Below, piece after piece: positions 47,001-59,619 of a stretch of 64,000 bases of DNA (positions are counted from its first letter, which is position 1; each line of letters opens with the position of its first letter). The stretch comes from Petunia secreta (lineage: Eukaryota; Streptophyta; Magnoliopsida; Solanales; Solanaceae): positions 25,303,501 to 25,367,500 of the forward strand of contig JARKIP010000038.1 in assembly GCA_029990175.1 (NCBI GenBank). The letters run 5' to 3'. Position numbers and translations under genes: made by a program. The notes under the pieces are model-generated. The model saw nothing but the letters and a program-made list of their open reading frames with translations, did not search any database and was not told the origin of the DNA.

Positions 47001-48334
47001 TCGGGCACATATAACACTCCGTGAAGAACCATGTCTTTGTTAAATCTGATGGATCCTTCCTGAGTCGCCATCGTACTGCTTCCGTTCGATAAACCTACCA
47101 GATACTTTGGTATTGTTCGTAAATTCTCCAAAGCACTTATCTGACCGGTCATGTGATTTGACGCCCCCGTGTCAATAATATATAAAATATGAATTTTCTT
47201 ACCGATCGATGGTTCACTTGTGCTTGCCTTCTCCTTTTTCAACAAATCGAACAGCATCTGCAACTGATCACCTGTTATTCCGGACAAGTTAGTTTGTCCG
47301 GGCACACTCATGTGTCCGTTTTCTCCATTCTCGAGCTCAACTTGAGCAGCATTTGCTCGATTATTGCCACGTCCTCGACCAGCATTCGAACCAAACTGTT
47401 GATGTCCACGACCTCTTCCACCTCTGTTACCTTCAGCTCTTCCTCTGCCACGTCCTCCATTCGAAGAACTTTGCTTCGGGTAATGCACCCACCCCTCCGG
47501 ATAACCAATAACTTCATAGCAGCATTCCGGAGGATGTCCTCCTCGATCACACAAGTGACACTCCTTATAGCCTGTCTTCGGTGGCTGTGATCGTTGTGCA
47601 GCAAACGCTGTCACCTCCCCTCGTTCTTCCTGAGTTCGTGCCATCCCTTTGACCCGTTCATCTTGGATTACCTTTTGGTAGACTTGATTCATCGATGGCA
47701 GCGGATCCTGAGCCAAGAGATTGGAACGGACGGTTCCATAAAGACTTTCATCCAGACCCATAAGAAATATGTGAACCCTATCATCTTCCCTTTTCCTCTC
47801 CAGTGCAACCGTTAGATTGCAAGTGCAGTTTCCACATGAACAAGTTGGAAACTTATCACAATTTCCTAGTTCTTCCCACAACATAGCCAGTTTTCCATAG
47901 TAAGCAGCAATAGTTAATCCCTTTTGCTTACAACCGGCCAAAGCTGCTTTCAATTCCTGAATTCGAGGTCTGTTTCCCATGGAGAAACGTTCTCGAATAC
48001 TCTCCCACAGATCTTTCGCCACTTCCATGTGCGATATGGTGGTCCGAAGAGTAAGCTCGATCGAATTCCTAATCCACGACACCAGAAGAGAATTGATAGT
48101 CCACCAGTCCTCATAATCGATCGACTTTTCATCGGGCATCTTGATCGATCCGTCAACAAAACCAAACTTCTTCCTTACACGCAGCGCTGTTCTAACCGAC
48201 CGCGCCCATTCCTCATAGTTTTCACTAGTCAACTGGACCTGTGTGATAATCAAACCAGGATTATCATTCGAGGTGATATCGTATGGAAAGATTGTCTTCC
48301 GTACGACTGCAGCATCACCTTTTGGAGCCTCCAT
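44014..48334 (-). pseudogene. Copia gag-pol polyprotein, broken
   Basis: The start MEAPKGDAAVVRKTIFPYDI (ATG at 48334) is followed by copia-type gag (LTSENYEEWARSVRTAL), knuckle CHLCDRGGHPPEC, protease IIDTGASNHMTG, and integrase HHCC (HQRLGHPS..CDVCLRAKQ) with catalytic D..D..E text (DLVHCDLWDP, VRSDNGTEF, NGRVERKHRHILNVA). Reverse transcriptase follows with [20 protein letters not shown] and YVDDLI, then RNase H ([44 protein letters not shown]). Breaks are a frameshift with a small deletion near 46250, a frame change at a C run near 45870, and stops near 45760, 45320, 45034 and 44338. All domains needed for autonomy were once present. Confidence 0.92.
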
Positions 48335-48360
48335 TACTTTTCTACTTGAAGAGTCTCACG

Positions 48361-48375
48361 ATGGCTCTGATACCA
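48361..48375 (-). promoter_or_regulatory. Primer binding site of the copia element
   Basis: In sense orientation TGGTATCAGAGCCAT directly follows the LTR end. It matches the initiator tRNA-Met primer site common in plant copia elements. Confidence 0.9.
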
Positions 48376-48453
48376 TGTAAAACCGAACACGCCAAGAAAC
48401 CGAACACGTAAGACCAAACACACTCACACAAGAGGAATAAGATTTGGGTGAAA
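48376..48453 (-). repeat. 5' LTR of the copia element, inner part
   Basis: It has the same sequence as the first 78 bases of the 3' LTR (plus-strand order), ending GGGTGAAA. The CACTA element starts at 48454 and the LTR resumes at 59876 after the AAA duplication. Confidence 0.9.
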
Positions 48454-48469
48454 CACTACTAGAAATAAG

Positions 48470-48800
48470 GCCTGTAGCAACGCCCTTGAAACCGTCGCTA
48501 TAGACTGCTTAACCGTTACTATTGGTCTAATAGAACGGTTTAGCCAACTGTTACCTGACTCAGCGTTGCCATAGGGTTATTGGAACGGTTCTTGCGACGG
48601 TCCATTAAACCGTTGCTATATGACATATATTGGGACGGTTAATTATCCGTCCCTTAAGTAACTCTATGGCAACGGGTTTTTAGTCTGATGGAACACTTTT
48701 AAAACCGTTACCATATGTCTTACCACCAAGGTTTCTAAGCTATAGCAACGGTTTTATTGACATATTGCCACGTTTATTTTGTAGGCTATTGTAACGGCTT
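48470..48800. repeat. Left subterminal repeats of the CACTA element
   Basis: Several copies of a 12-15 base motif related to AACCGTTGCTATA and GGAACGGTT lie in both orientations. They are the usual binding sites of the TNPA protein in this superfamily. The matching set is at 59620-59860. Confidence 0.75.
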
Positions 48801-50654
48801 GTATACCTGCTGGAACAGTTTTTAGGGAACACTTTTAAATACCTACTCAAATACTGTATAATGCAACTTGAATTAACCATGAAATGTATCGAACAACTTG
48901 CATATCCATAAAGGAAAACAAAATATGATGTTTGATTTTGACAATCCAAAACACAATCCAACATAGGATGTTTGTTTTTGACAATCCAAAACAAAATATT
49001 GTGTTTCTTTTTAACAATCCATAAGTTTGCAAAAAGGCCTAATATTTAAAATATCCTAACTAGCTGCTTTCCTAAGTAAGGTCTTCACTGCTGCTCTCTT
49101 CATCAATTGCTTCACCTACAAAAGAGGATAAATTAATGATTAATAAAAATTTTACAAAGAGGTTCTCAATTTATAAACGCATATCTACAGGACATACTTG
49201 CTAGAAGTACAACACCAATAAAATTTCCACGAAAGTAATATCCTTTATGTTGTTCTACTAATCAATCGCATAACCTGAAATTGGCTAACTCCAAATTACT
49301 AAAATTTTCGGCAGAGTTTCGTTTGCAAATACAACTATCACAAATTTTCCAGCCTACTCAAATATTTCACAGCATAAACGATTCTTGAGGAACTTCAATA
49401 TCCGATATACTAGACAAAACTTTAGAGGAATCTACAGAAATGTAGTCCATTCAACCTCACAAAATCCATAACTCAATCTGTATCCATCAGCTACACCTAA
49501 CTACATCTGCATAAATATGAGCAATTCAACAGCACCTAATGAATGACTATACTGCTCATTTCATTCAGCATGTGATCAGCCTGACTCTTCGTTCTCACAA
49601 AATAGGAACAGTGCTACCTGAAGCCACCAAGAAAATATGTTGCTCAAATAGACTAGATTCAACATGGAAACCGAGACACAAGCTTCACAATGAGTGGATC
49701 TTAAAGCTGCGAAAAGAGTGAAGCGGAGTGTGGCTTAGCAGAATCAAGAAAAAAAAAAAGAGACATGCCCCAGCTGCACCAACTATTATCATATTATTGG
49801 CTATTTACTTTACAATCTGGATGAAGATATAAACATGTCTAAAGCTAGCTCAAGCTGGGAAAGAAGGAATATGCAAGATGGAAATTCGAGGACTTTGTTA
49901 CATTATTAGCAGCTTAACAATATTGAGACGGGACAGACTGTTGACAAGAGCAAGGATGCAGAAAATGCAAATGCAATGTGCAAATGCAGAAGCGACAAAT
50001 ATCAATGTTAACGGATTAGCGATCTGTTAATCAATGATGGTATGAACATAGAAGTAAATGAGAAGGAATCAATATGAACTTCGTCTTTTCATTTGATTTA
50101 TGTTTGCAGGAGATAATGCTGTTGAAACCAACCAAGGGCTTTATCTTGTCTACATGAATGCTGGGACCAATCCCTTTGAAGTTATTAACCAGGCTGTGTA
50201 GTAATTCTTGAATAATATAATTGACTCAACTAGCAAGATATGTAACCGGAAACTGATTGGCTAATCCATTCTAGACTGCCTTATCAAGACTACATACTAG
50301 ACAGGGAACAGATTTAGTTTATGCCTGATATTCTAGTTGTTGCAATTATAGTTGTGTGACTAAGAGGTGATAAATTAGCAACTGTATTAAGCACAACTGT
50401 TTAAATAAACTTGCGCTCTTAGGAATGTAAGGTTAACATGTGTACCGGTTATGTAAAATAATAGGGGATCACATCATAATTACTGTGTGTAAGGTGACAC
50501 TCGATAGCAGTTATTTCCAGGAAGCAGTAACCAAATGACACCAGCCTGTACTAACCTGAATCAGACTCCTAGACTGTTAGATATTTTCTGTTTGTTTTTT
50601 CTCTCCCTGTTAGGGGGCAGTTAGGTTATACATGTTCTTCAGGATGACAATAAA
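48800..50654. other. Non-coding 3' region of the CACTA element
   Basis: No gene is seen. Around 48920-49020 a short segment with TTGACAATCCAAAAC occurs two to three times in tandem. The rest is unremarkable AT-rich DNA and probably holds the 3' untranslated region of TNPA. Confidence 0.5.
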
Positions 50655-53494
50655 CTACCATTTTAGATTAATAGTTGAAGGTGTCAAAAAGCAGTTAGAG
50701 TCAAACTCATGGATGATTCCTAAGAGAAGAAAAGAAGAAGATTGATATTTCGAGTTAATACCTGGAATAAGCTGGCCTTGATTGTTGCTACCTATAGATG
50801 GACGACGGATTGGTTGAACAGCTGCTTGAGCAGAGGAAGCTTCTCCTGCTGAACGATCACGCATTGCCCTTAGAATAATGTTAGCATCAAGTTCATGTCC
50901 TGCACTCTGAAGTTGTGCAAGGACATCCAAAACTACTTCTTGCCGGATAGTCCTATTTTGTTCCTGAATTTTTTCCTCCAATCTTTGTATCTTCTCCTCC
51001 ATTCTTTGCAAATCAGTAGTAGCATTTGAAGAGGGCTCAAAGTATCCCACTTTCCCTCTCAATTTAGTTTTTGTAACCCCCCGTCCATACAACCTCAGGC
51101 GCCCCGGATGTTCAGGTCCCATGACAGATGCAAATGGCTCTACAGACTCATTACCATCTTCTTTTTGTTGTGTTTCAATATTCTCCATTTCAGCCTACAA
51201 TGAAAATTTAAAAGGAGAGAATGCAAATAAATAAATAGCGTAATGTAATTGAAGAAAATGACTGATCTCAATATAATAATAATCAGATAAAGTTCGCACA
51301 ATTTTACTAGTTGTGTCTTCATCCGAACACTTGTATGATCGACCAGGTTTCCTTTTTCTTGTAGCTATAAAGATATCCTTTGGTGAGGACGGATCAAAAG
51401 TTTCATTCTCTTTTACCTAGTTACATGAAATAAAGTATAAAAAGTTACTTAAAATGACATGTTCATATTTCATGATAAGTATAAGTGAACGCACCTTATT
51501 ATTGCAAAATACAGCAAAGCTTGTTTTCCCAGTAGTGTGTGGATTCTTCGACTTCTTTCGATTCTCACTATTAATATTGGACGATTTCTGCAAGAAAAAA
51601 GAAACAGCAACAACGGACAAGAAGCATCAGTAGAAAAATGAAAAAAGCGGAAGTAGTAACGACAAATAAGAATCAGCGACACAGACTTCATCACTCTCTA
51701 GAGAAGAAAGTATTTGAAAGTATAAAAAATGCAGCAACATTAAGAAAGAAAAAGAAGAAGATACACAAGGTTCCAATTGATGAAACAAAGCAAAATATGG
51801 CAGAAACTGTGTACCTTTGATCAGCTGTCTAAACAGACTGGAAGCCAGGGATGAAATATACCGAAACAAACTTGATTATGAAGCAATTAAACCAGTCCGC
51901 TATGCTGGTATACCGAAACAAACTTGATTATGAAGCAATTAAACTGTGTGCATTATGGATTTCAGTTTCATACTATTTTCACCAAAAGAGAGTGTTAACT
52001 GGTATATAACCTCCTATATCACTACAGATCAGAATACATAAGCTTTCTAGGAGGTCGCCATCATAAGGCATCCACGCATTGGTGAATATGCCTTTGGGTT
52101 CATTACTTCGTCTGTCGTCCTGCAGGTATTCCAATATCAGATTAATCTAGTGAATCCTTAGAATTCAGTGAATCCCCTCACCTCCTAGGTTCCACTGTTC
52201 CTAAAAGAGCAAAAGAAAGGAACATGTATACAATAGCATTCTAAAAGGCTAAAGCAGGAGGCAGCAGCACTAGCGGCAGCTGAAGTTGCTTTTTTTACTT
52301 CAGGCAGGTCAACAAAGGGACATTTATGTAGCACTTCCAGTCAAGAATGCATCAGGTACCACACTACCATGACATAAAGATATCAGTTTGACAACATAAA
52401 AATATGCTAAGGAGTTAAAAGGATTTATCAATGTTACAGCATAAAAATGAGCTAAGGAGCCTAACTTAATGTCTCAAATATTCAGCATATTGCAGAGATA
52501 CCATATGAAAACCAACTGATTGTTGAGACTAGAGGACTTACCTGAAATTTTTCAGAGTTCCAATATTTAAGGAGTTCCCTGAATTGAGATATTGGAACAT
52601 CTTCAGGAGCATTTTGCATCCGAATTTCATCATTTTCATAGGCTTTAAAGTGTTCTTTTCTCAATCGATACTTGTGCCTTCTCCAAGCCTGGTTGATGGC
52701 TTCCAAAATCCAATCTTTTCCAGCTTCAGGAATATCATATTTATCCTACAAATTAATTCAATAAGTTAACAATACAGAGAATATGGTTCATCCAAGAATT
52801 GAACATTGAAAACTTCAAACCTTTGTATATTCCCATAAATCCTCTTTTGTGTCCATCTTCCTCCATTCTAAAATATCAAGAGGACAGAGAGTCGCATTCC
52901 TTGCCAATGTTCCGAGAAAGCTTCCAAGCTCTGCTATAATGTCATCAGTAGGACCAATAGGTTGATTGCGCTCATTTAGAACAATCAGCTTACGCTCACT
53001 CCGTCCATGCACATTTTTCATCTTTGTTTTACCTCTTTTTCTTGTTTGAATTGAAGGTCCTATAGCATACAAACCAAAGAAAACCATCAATGCACGCTTT
53101 TATGATTGAAATAGGATGTCAACACTTCCAAATAAATTTAAATGTTCTTACCTCCTTCTTCACATTGTTCATCCTCTGTCAGATCATTTGCAAAATCTAG
53201 TTGAACATGCTCCTCTGTTGCTTGAATTGCAGGAGTGGTAGATTGAGTTTGTACATGGGCTGCTCCTATGGTAGATTGAGTTTCTACATTGGCTGCTCCT
53301 ATGGTAGATTGTGGTGTTAGTAGCTGTTCTTCAATCATATGTCTCTGACCCTCTTTGTTTGATTTCTTAGGTGCAGCAGAATGTTTTTGGTTATACGAGC
53401 TCCTTATTTGCTTTGCCAAAGAAGCCATTGTTCCAGCTTTAATATATGTCGCACCTGTTTTCCTTGTGTGTTTTGAAGGTCTTTCCTGACTCAT
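50655..53494 (-). CDS. CACTA TNPA-like protein (plant transposase Ptta/En/Spm family), six exons
   Basis: Proposed exons on the minus strand are 53494-53152, 53059-52821, 52745-52542, 51587-51495, 51416-51300 and 51194-50655. All have GT..AG borders, the phases agree throughout, and they give 511 residues without a stop. Domains in order are a basic N-terminus (MSQERPSKHTRKTGATYI), the Transposase_24 (PF03004-like) core with WILEAINQAWRRHKYRLRKE and FCNNK, a further basic part (KRKPGRSYKC), and a coiled coil (MEEKIQRLEEKIQEQNRTI). TNPA-type proteins bind subterminal repeats and assist excision. A start upstream of 53494 is possible. The 283-base gap after TNPD fits the usual CACTA layout. Confidence 0.78.
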
Positions 53495-53776
53495 GACTAT
53501 CCGAATCTGATGAAGAATATAAATAAAGAGGTAAGCAAAGGAAACAGTAAAAGCTAGCAGACAGTAGACAGGAATAGGACTTGATGCAGCCCAGAATACT
53601 ATCTCAACACAATGAACATATGCAGAGACAGTAAAAGCTAGCAGACAGTAGACAGGAAGTAACAAACAACAAGCAATAACAGCTAGCAAAAAATAAAAAT
53701 AAGTTTTGGATAAACATCTATCTCCAGTTTCATACATAACTAGTTTATTACATAACAAAAACAAAATGTTCCTTTC

Positions 53777-56700
53777 TCAATCATCAGCCTCCATCCAATC
53801 CCAATCAGTATCATCACGCTCGTCCTCTTCTTCTGATGTTTCCATAGGTTCATCTTGTGAATGTTGTGCAGGAGATGGCATATCAACGACATCAACAGGT
53901 ACATCTTCTCTTGACCAGCTGACGTCAACATCGGAAAATCTAATTGATGGTCCGACGTCATCATCAGGCTCCCTCCAAAATGTCTCCTCAATATTAGGAA
54001 CATCCTCTTCCTCCAAATCATACAAATCAGCAGGGACTTTATTTCTTGCATAATAGACATCTTTCTCAACTTGATCTTCCACATAAAAAACTTGATTTAC
54101 TTGAGATGCCAATACAAAAGGGTCATCCGTACAGCATAATCTTTTGAAGTATACTCGAGTTAATCCAAATTCATCTACTTCATTTCGAAACCAATCACAT
54201 TTAAACAATACAACAGTGAAATGGCCCCAATAGTCAATCTCAATGATATCTTGAATAACTCCATAGTAAAGAACCTCTCCATCGATGGGATTTTGGTCCC
54301 TTGCACTAGCAAAACTATCTGTTGATGCTGACAAAGACACTCCACTATTTTGAGTCTTCAAAGGGGCATTATAATTCAGCGTATGAAACCGGTATCCATT
54401 AACAAAATATCCAGTATATCGTTTGGCCACTGTATTAGGCCCTTTAGCTAGCATTCGCAAGTGTTTTGGCACTTCAACACTTTTAACTTTCTCTTTAAAC
54501 CAATCACCAAAGTTCCTGCTATGATTCCTTGCTCTGATCCATGCATTTGATCTAGAATGATTATCAACTAAATTCTTATGTTCCCTGCAAGCATGTATTT
54601 CAAATTAAGTCATTAGGCTTATAAATGAAATTGAAAAAATCTTATGATATAAATTAAATGAAGCTTTTAATATAACTGATGGCATTTTCTTTCTTACATG
54701 ATAAACGCCTCCACTTGTTCATCTCCCGTATTAAACAAAGCATATCTGTGTGCCTCAGAACATAACTTCAGATTCATGTCAAAATTCTTTCCTCTCTTCC
54801 CGACGGGATGGCCCAATTTAGGAAATATAGGCGACAAATCTGATTCTTCAATGTCTTTATCATCCTCAGTTTGGTACCTACTGAACCTTGTCTTCACCCC
54901 GTCATGAAGGTATCTCGAACAAAAGGTCAAGCATTCCTCGGCCAAATACCCCTCCGCTATTGATGCTTCTGGATGAGTACGATTATGGACTAACCCCTTA
55001 TATATGCACATGTTTCTTTCACTGGAATACATCCAACGACAATGAACCGGACCCCCCAGCTTAATTTCATTTACTAAATGGATAGGCAAATGGGGCATTA
55101 TATCAAAATAGGTTGGAGTAAAAATCTTTTCAAGCTCACATTCAATATCATTGATTTCACTTTGTAATCTATCGAGATCTCCTCGCTTTATAATCTTAGC
55201 ACATATGGCTTTAAAGAAGTTCCCCAACCTAATCAATGCCAAAGAAACATTCTTGGGTAAAGATTTTCTAACAGCAATCTGGAGCAAGTAATGCATTATA
55301 AAATGAGCATCATGGCTCTTGTAACCAGATATTTTCAGCTCTTTCTCATTCACCCATCGTGATATATTTGAGGCACAGCCCTTTGGTAATTTGGCATTTT
55401 TTAAGACACTGCAAAACCACCCTTTTTCTTCTGGTTTCATGTAGAAACAAGCTTTAGCCAAAGAAACTGTTCCACTTACAACATCTTGAATTGGTTGAAG
55501 CTCTTTTCGTATTCCCATTTCTTGCAAGTCATAGCGAGCATTTACATGATCTTTTGACTTTTTATCTATCTCTAATAAAGTACCAAGCAAACTATCACAT
55601 ATATTTTTCTCAATGTGCATCGGGTCAAGATTATGCCTCAATTTATTAGTAGCCCAATATGGTAAATCAAAAAAGATAGATCTTTTCTTCCACGGACCCT
55701 TGTTATTCCGAGACCTTTTCTTTTGGCCCTTCCCAAAGACATTTTTGAATTCACGCAGATCTTCGAGCACTTCTGTGCCCGACAAGGGAGTCAGCGCGAG
55801 TCTGTGATCCTCCTTGCCATCAAATGATTTCTTATCACTTCGAAATGGATGCTCAGGAGGAAGAAATGCCCGATGACCCATGTAGCACATCTTACGACTA
55901 TGCTTGAGATATTGAGAGCAAGTGCCATAATTACAAGTGGGGCATGCCAATTTCCCCTTGGTGCTCCACCCAGAAAGCATTGCTAGTGCGGGAAAATCAC
56001 TAATTGTCCACATTAAAGCTGCACGCATTTGAAATGTTTGGTTAGATTCAGCATCGAATGTTTCTACACCAAATTCCCATAGCTCCTTCAACTCAGCAAT
56101 TAGCGGTTGTAGGTACACATCAATATCATTTCCAGGAGATGATGGACCTGGAATGATCATTGACAACATTATATACTCCGGCTTCATGCAAATCCACGGT
56201 GGTAGATTATAATTCATTAGCATAACAGGCCACGTGCTATGGGAAATGCTCATTGTTCGAAACGGGTTGAAACCATCACTTGAAAGACCCAATCTAACAT
56301 TACGATGATCACTAGAGAAGCTTGGGTGCAAGGAGTCAAAATCCTTCCAAGCATCCCCATCGGCAGGGTGTCTTAGATTTCCATCTCTCGGACGTTCCGT
56401 ACCATGTCATTTCATAGCTGCAGCTGTTTCAGGACACATGAATATCCTCTGGAGCCTAGGCTTTAATGGAAAGTACCTTAAAACCTTCGCGGGAGTCTTG
56501 GAGCTTTTATTAGTCAAGTCATTAACAACATTCTTCCATCTAGAAGATCCACACACAGAACAATTGTCTGCCTTTGCATTTTCATTCCAAAATAACATGC
56601 AATCATTAGGACATGCATGTATTTTTTCATAATGAAGTCCCAAATCTTTAATCATACTTTTTGCCTTGTAAAAAGATTCAGGTAGCTTGGCAGATGGAAA

Positions 56701-57252
56701 TGCTTCTTTTAACAACTCTAACAAGTCTGAAAAAGCCACATTACTCAACCCATGAATGCATTTAAGCAAGTACAACCGAATGGTGAAACCCAATTTGGAG
56801 AAATTCTCACACCCTGGATATAACTCCTGTTTCCCTTCCTCCACTAATTTAAAAAATCTCTTAGCATCTTCGGATGGTCCCTCGCTCACTCCTTCTTCAT
56901 GTCCCAAGTCACCCTCTACATTTCGAAAAGTGTCATGAAGTAGTCCATCAATATCATCATGCATCTCAAGACCTTCATCATCATTGGTTTGACGTCGACG
57001 CTTTCTCGAGGAAAACCCTTCACCGTGGAAAACCCATTTGGTGTATCCATCAACAAACCCTTTAAAAAATAAGTGACCCTCCACCACTTTTCTATAATGC
57101 CAAAAACAATTTGCACACTGTTTGCAAGGGCATAAAATTTGATTTCCTTGAGAAGCTCGTTCAAATGCCTTATCAAGAAAATCGTTTACTCCTTGGATGT
57201 ATTCACTGCTTGTCCTCTGAAGACCCATCCAACTTTTATCAATATTCTCCAT
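53777..57252 (-). pseudogene. CACTA transposase TNPD (tnp2 family), one nonsense codon
   Basis: There are two exons: 57252-54698 and 54584-53777 (phase 2 intron, GT..AG). The frame has 1121 codons. Domains in order are the transposase-associated N-terminus (CPCKQCANCFWH), tnp2 transposase (PF02992-like; LFWNENAKADNCSVCGSSRW, then FNPFRTMSISHSTWPVMLMN, SGWSTKGKLACPTCNYGTC, LDPMHIEKNICDSLLGTLLE), DUF4218 (LPIHLVNEIKLGGPVHCRWM) and DUF4216 (YFVNGYRFHTLNYN, VYFKRLCCTDDPFVLASQV). The only break seen is TGA at 56407-56409, between AAAMK and HGTERP, where a Trp is expected. This protein cuts the element ends. With one stop it may be a recent loss, or a sequencing error. Confidence 0.88.
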
Positions 57253-57258
57253 TAAATT

Positions 57259-57460
57259 TTAAATATCCTATATGACACCAACAAACGAATCAGAAAGCAA
57301 AGCAACAGAGAAATATATTAAGTTGAAAAAGAATCACTTGTACTTTCTGAACATGTTCAGTGAGTTTTTTCTTTTGCGATAATAAAAGCGTACCAGTTTT
57401 CATTAAAACATGTTCAGTGAGTTGTTCACTCTTTAATTGGTAGACAGAAAATAGCAGTGA
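57259..57460. other. Region upstream of TNPD
   Basis: A short direct repeat (AACATGTTCAGTGAGTT) occurs twice, at about 57353 and 57408. No gene is seen; it is probably the 5' untranslated region of TNPD. Confidence 0.4.
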
Positions 57461-57868
57461 AAAAAGATTAAAAAAGCAGCACAACAGTAATGAGAAATAT
57501 GGAGCGACACAGTGAAAGAAAGGAAAAACAGCAGCGATAATAAACAACAACCAGCAGCAAAAGAAGATTAAAAAACCAGCAGCAGCAGTGATGAGAAATA
57601 AAAAGGAGCGACACAGTAAAAGAAAAGAAAAACAGCAGCGATAATAGACAACAACCAGCAGCAAAAGAAGATTAAAAAACCAGCAGCAGCAGTGATGAGA
57701 AATAAAAAGGAGCGACATAGTAAAAGAAAAGAAAAACAGCAGCGATAATAGACAAAAACCAGCAGCAAAATAAGAATAAAAAACCAGCAGCAGCAGTAAT
57801 TAGAAATATAAAGGAGCGACACGCTGAAATAAAGAAAAAACAGGAGCGATAGAAGACAAAAACCAGGG
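57461..57868. repeat. Four tandem copies of a 104-bp unit
   Basis: The landmark GGAGCGACA occurs at 57501, 57605, 57709 and 57813, exactly 104 bases apart. The unit also contains CAGCAGCAG, AAGAAGATTAAAAAACC and AACAGCAGCGATAATA. Copies 2 and 3 are almost identical; the outer ones differ more. The array lies between TNPD and the captured reductase pieces and may act as promoter-proximal repeat or replication slippage product. Confidence 0.85.
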
Positions 57869-58795
57869 GTGATTATATGGCAGTTAAGGAACCCAAGGGG
57901 CGCTTTAGGTATCAGCCTGGCCAAGTAAGAGCATTTGAAATGCTTGCTGGAGGCTCTGCCATTACCCCAATGTTCCAGGTTGCTAGAGCTATTCTTGAAA
58001 ATCCTAACGATAAGACAAATGTGCACCTAATCTATGCTAATGTTACTTATGAAGATATTCTTCTGAAGGAAGAGTTGGACGACCTTGCTGAACCAAGAGC
58101 CTAAACTATACCTGCACAACCCCAGAACCTTTAAGCTACCCTGCTAGCACCTGAACCCTGCATCTATCCCTCTTCAAAACTGCATACATTCATATGAACT
58201 TGGACACACACACAGAGAGAACTGCATACACATATAACCAGCTGCACATACATATTTATAATGCCATTTTCACCATCTCAAAGCTAAAGGATCCGGATTC
58301 AAGTTAACCAGTTTAAAGCATGCATAAAGTTATTGATTTTAACTCAAAGAAACGCTTTTTCTAAGCTTAACAATCAATCTACTCTTAAAACAACTGCAGG
58401 TTCACATTTTGAATGAGAAAAAGTCATAAACTTATCAAAGTTTAACTACATTCACTTATCGCAAATTAAAAACACAAGAACACAAAGAAACGGGAAAAGC
58501 AATAAAATATCACCTGTTTTTAGCAGTGAACTAAAGCGGGAATCTGAATTAAGAAATTGGGATATTGCGTGAATCTGACCATTTAAATATTTATTACATA
58601 TTGAATCAGCCTCCAGAAGTATGGAGTGGTGGCGTAGGATTTGTCTCCAAGGAAATGATCCAGACTCAATGCCCTGCCCCAGCTGCTGATATTAAGATAC
58701 TAAGGTGTAGTCCACCACCAATGAACAAGGCTATAGCTGCTCATCTTGAAGCTTTTGGATATTCATCAGAGATGCATTCTAATTCTAACTTCCTA
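57869..58795 (+). pseudogene. CBR1: Captured fragment of an NADH-cytochrome b5 reductase gene
   Basis: The first piece (about 57877-58092) reads AVKEPKGRFRYQPGQ, then AGGSAITPMFQVARAILENP and VHLIYANVTYEDILLKEELD. The second (about 58577-58785) reads IYYILNQPPEVWSGGVGFVS, KEMIQTQCPAPAADIKILRC and PPPMNKAIAAHLEAFGY. Together they match the C-terminal NADH-binding half of plant CBR1, a membrane flavoenzyme passing electrons from NADH to cytochrome b5. The middle 0.48 kb is probably intron with an altered exon border. Damage: GGSGITP is GGSAITP, CGPPPM is CSPPPM, and a small deletion shifts the frame just before the native stop. It runs opposite to the transposase genes, inside the CACTA element, so it was carried in, most likely by transduplication. 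Confidence 0.88.
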
Positions 58796-59619
58796 TTTTT
58801 TGTTTTCATTTTTGTTCCGACATTAAAGTTAACCCCAGTTGGAGGGGGTTATATTACAGGCTGGGAGTACGACATATTCATTTGCATATTACTGGGTTGT
58901 AGGTCTGTTTAACAGAGTTTCAGCTAAAAAAAAAATGTTATCACACGCATCCTCAAACACTCATCATCATCATTGTCATCAATTCATTACCTCCTGTATT
59001 TTATACGCACTTCAAATACACACAAACGCGTGCACCCCTGTATTTTATACACACTTCAAATACGCGCGCGCGCAAGAATGATGAAATCATCAAATATTTA
59101 CAAAACTCGAGCGTAAAAATAATAAAATTTTATATGATTGAGGTAGCCTAACAGTTTCACTGCTTTTCAAAGTCACACTAATACTGGGACTGTTGCACTG
59201 CAATTTGTGCCGGATGTTTCCATACAAAAACAAAAGAAGAGCAAAAAAAACTTGAACAAAGAGAATACACACATGAAAGATGCATATAAATGGACGGTAA
59301 ATTTACCCAAAAATCGAACTGCCTTATGGGTGGAGAAGAAGCCTTAGACGTCGTTGATATATAGAGCTGAGCTTTATGAGTGGCAACGCCTCTGCCTTTC
59401 TGATCTTCGCCGCTACTCAGAAGTTCCTTCGACGGAGAAGAAACCTCATTCTTTCGTCTTCTGAATTCTCTGTTAGCTCGAGAGTATTTTTTGTTTCAGC
59501 TTATTATATATTTTGACTTTTCTAAGTATAAAATTAATACTTAAAAAAGAGGGGAAAATTTTGAGCGGGAACACTAAAATAAGAGGGAAAAAATTTGGGT
59601 GGAAAAACCAAATCCTAGA
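58796..59619. other. CACTA 5' region between the captured gene and the right subterminal repeats
   Basis: The first part (to about 58925) may be 3' untranslated sequence of the captured reductase gene. Around 58995-59072 a unit with TGTATTTTATAC and CACTTCAAATAC is repeated, followed by a GCGC run. The rest is non-coding and probably contains the promoter of TNPD (read on the minus strand). Confidence 0.45.

Noticed and set aside
44024..48349. Plus-strand ORFs across the copia element
   Set aside because: They are antisense shadows of the copia polyprotein.
57290..58026. Minus-strand open frames rich in Leu, Phe and Cys, looking like membrane proteins
   Set aside because: They are translations of the 104-bp tandem repeat and of the antisense strand of the captured reductase fragment; the periodic CCCWFF text is a repeat artefact.
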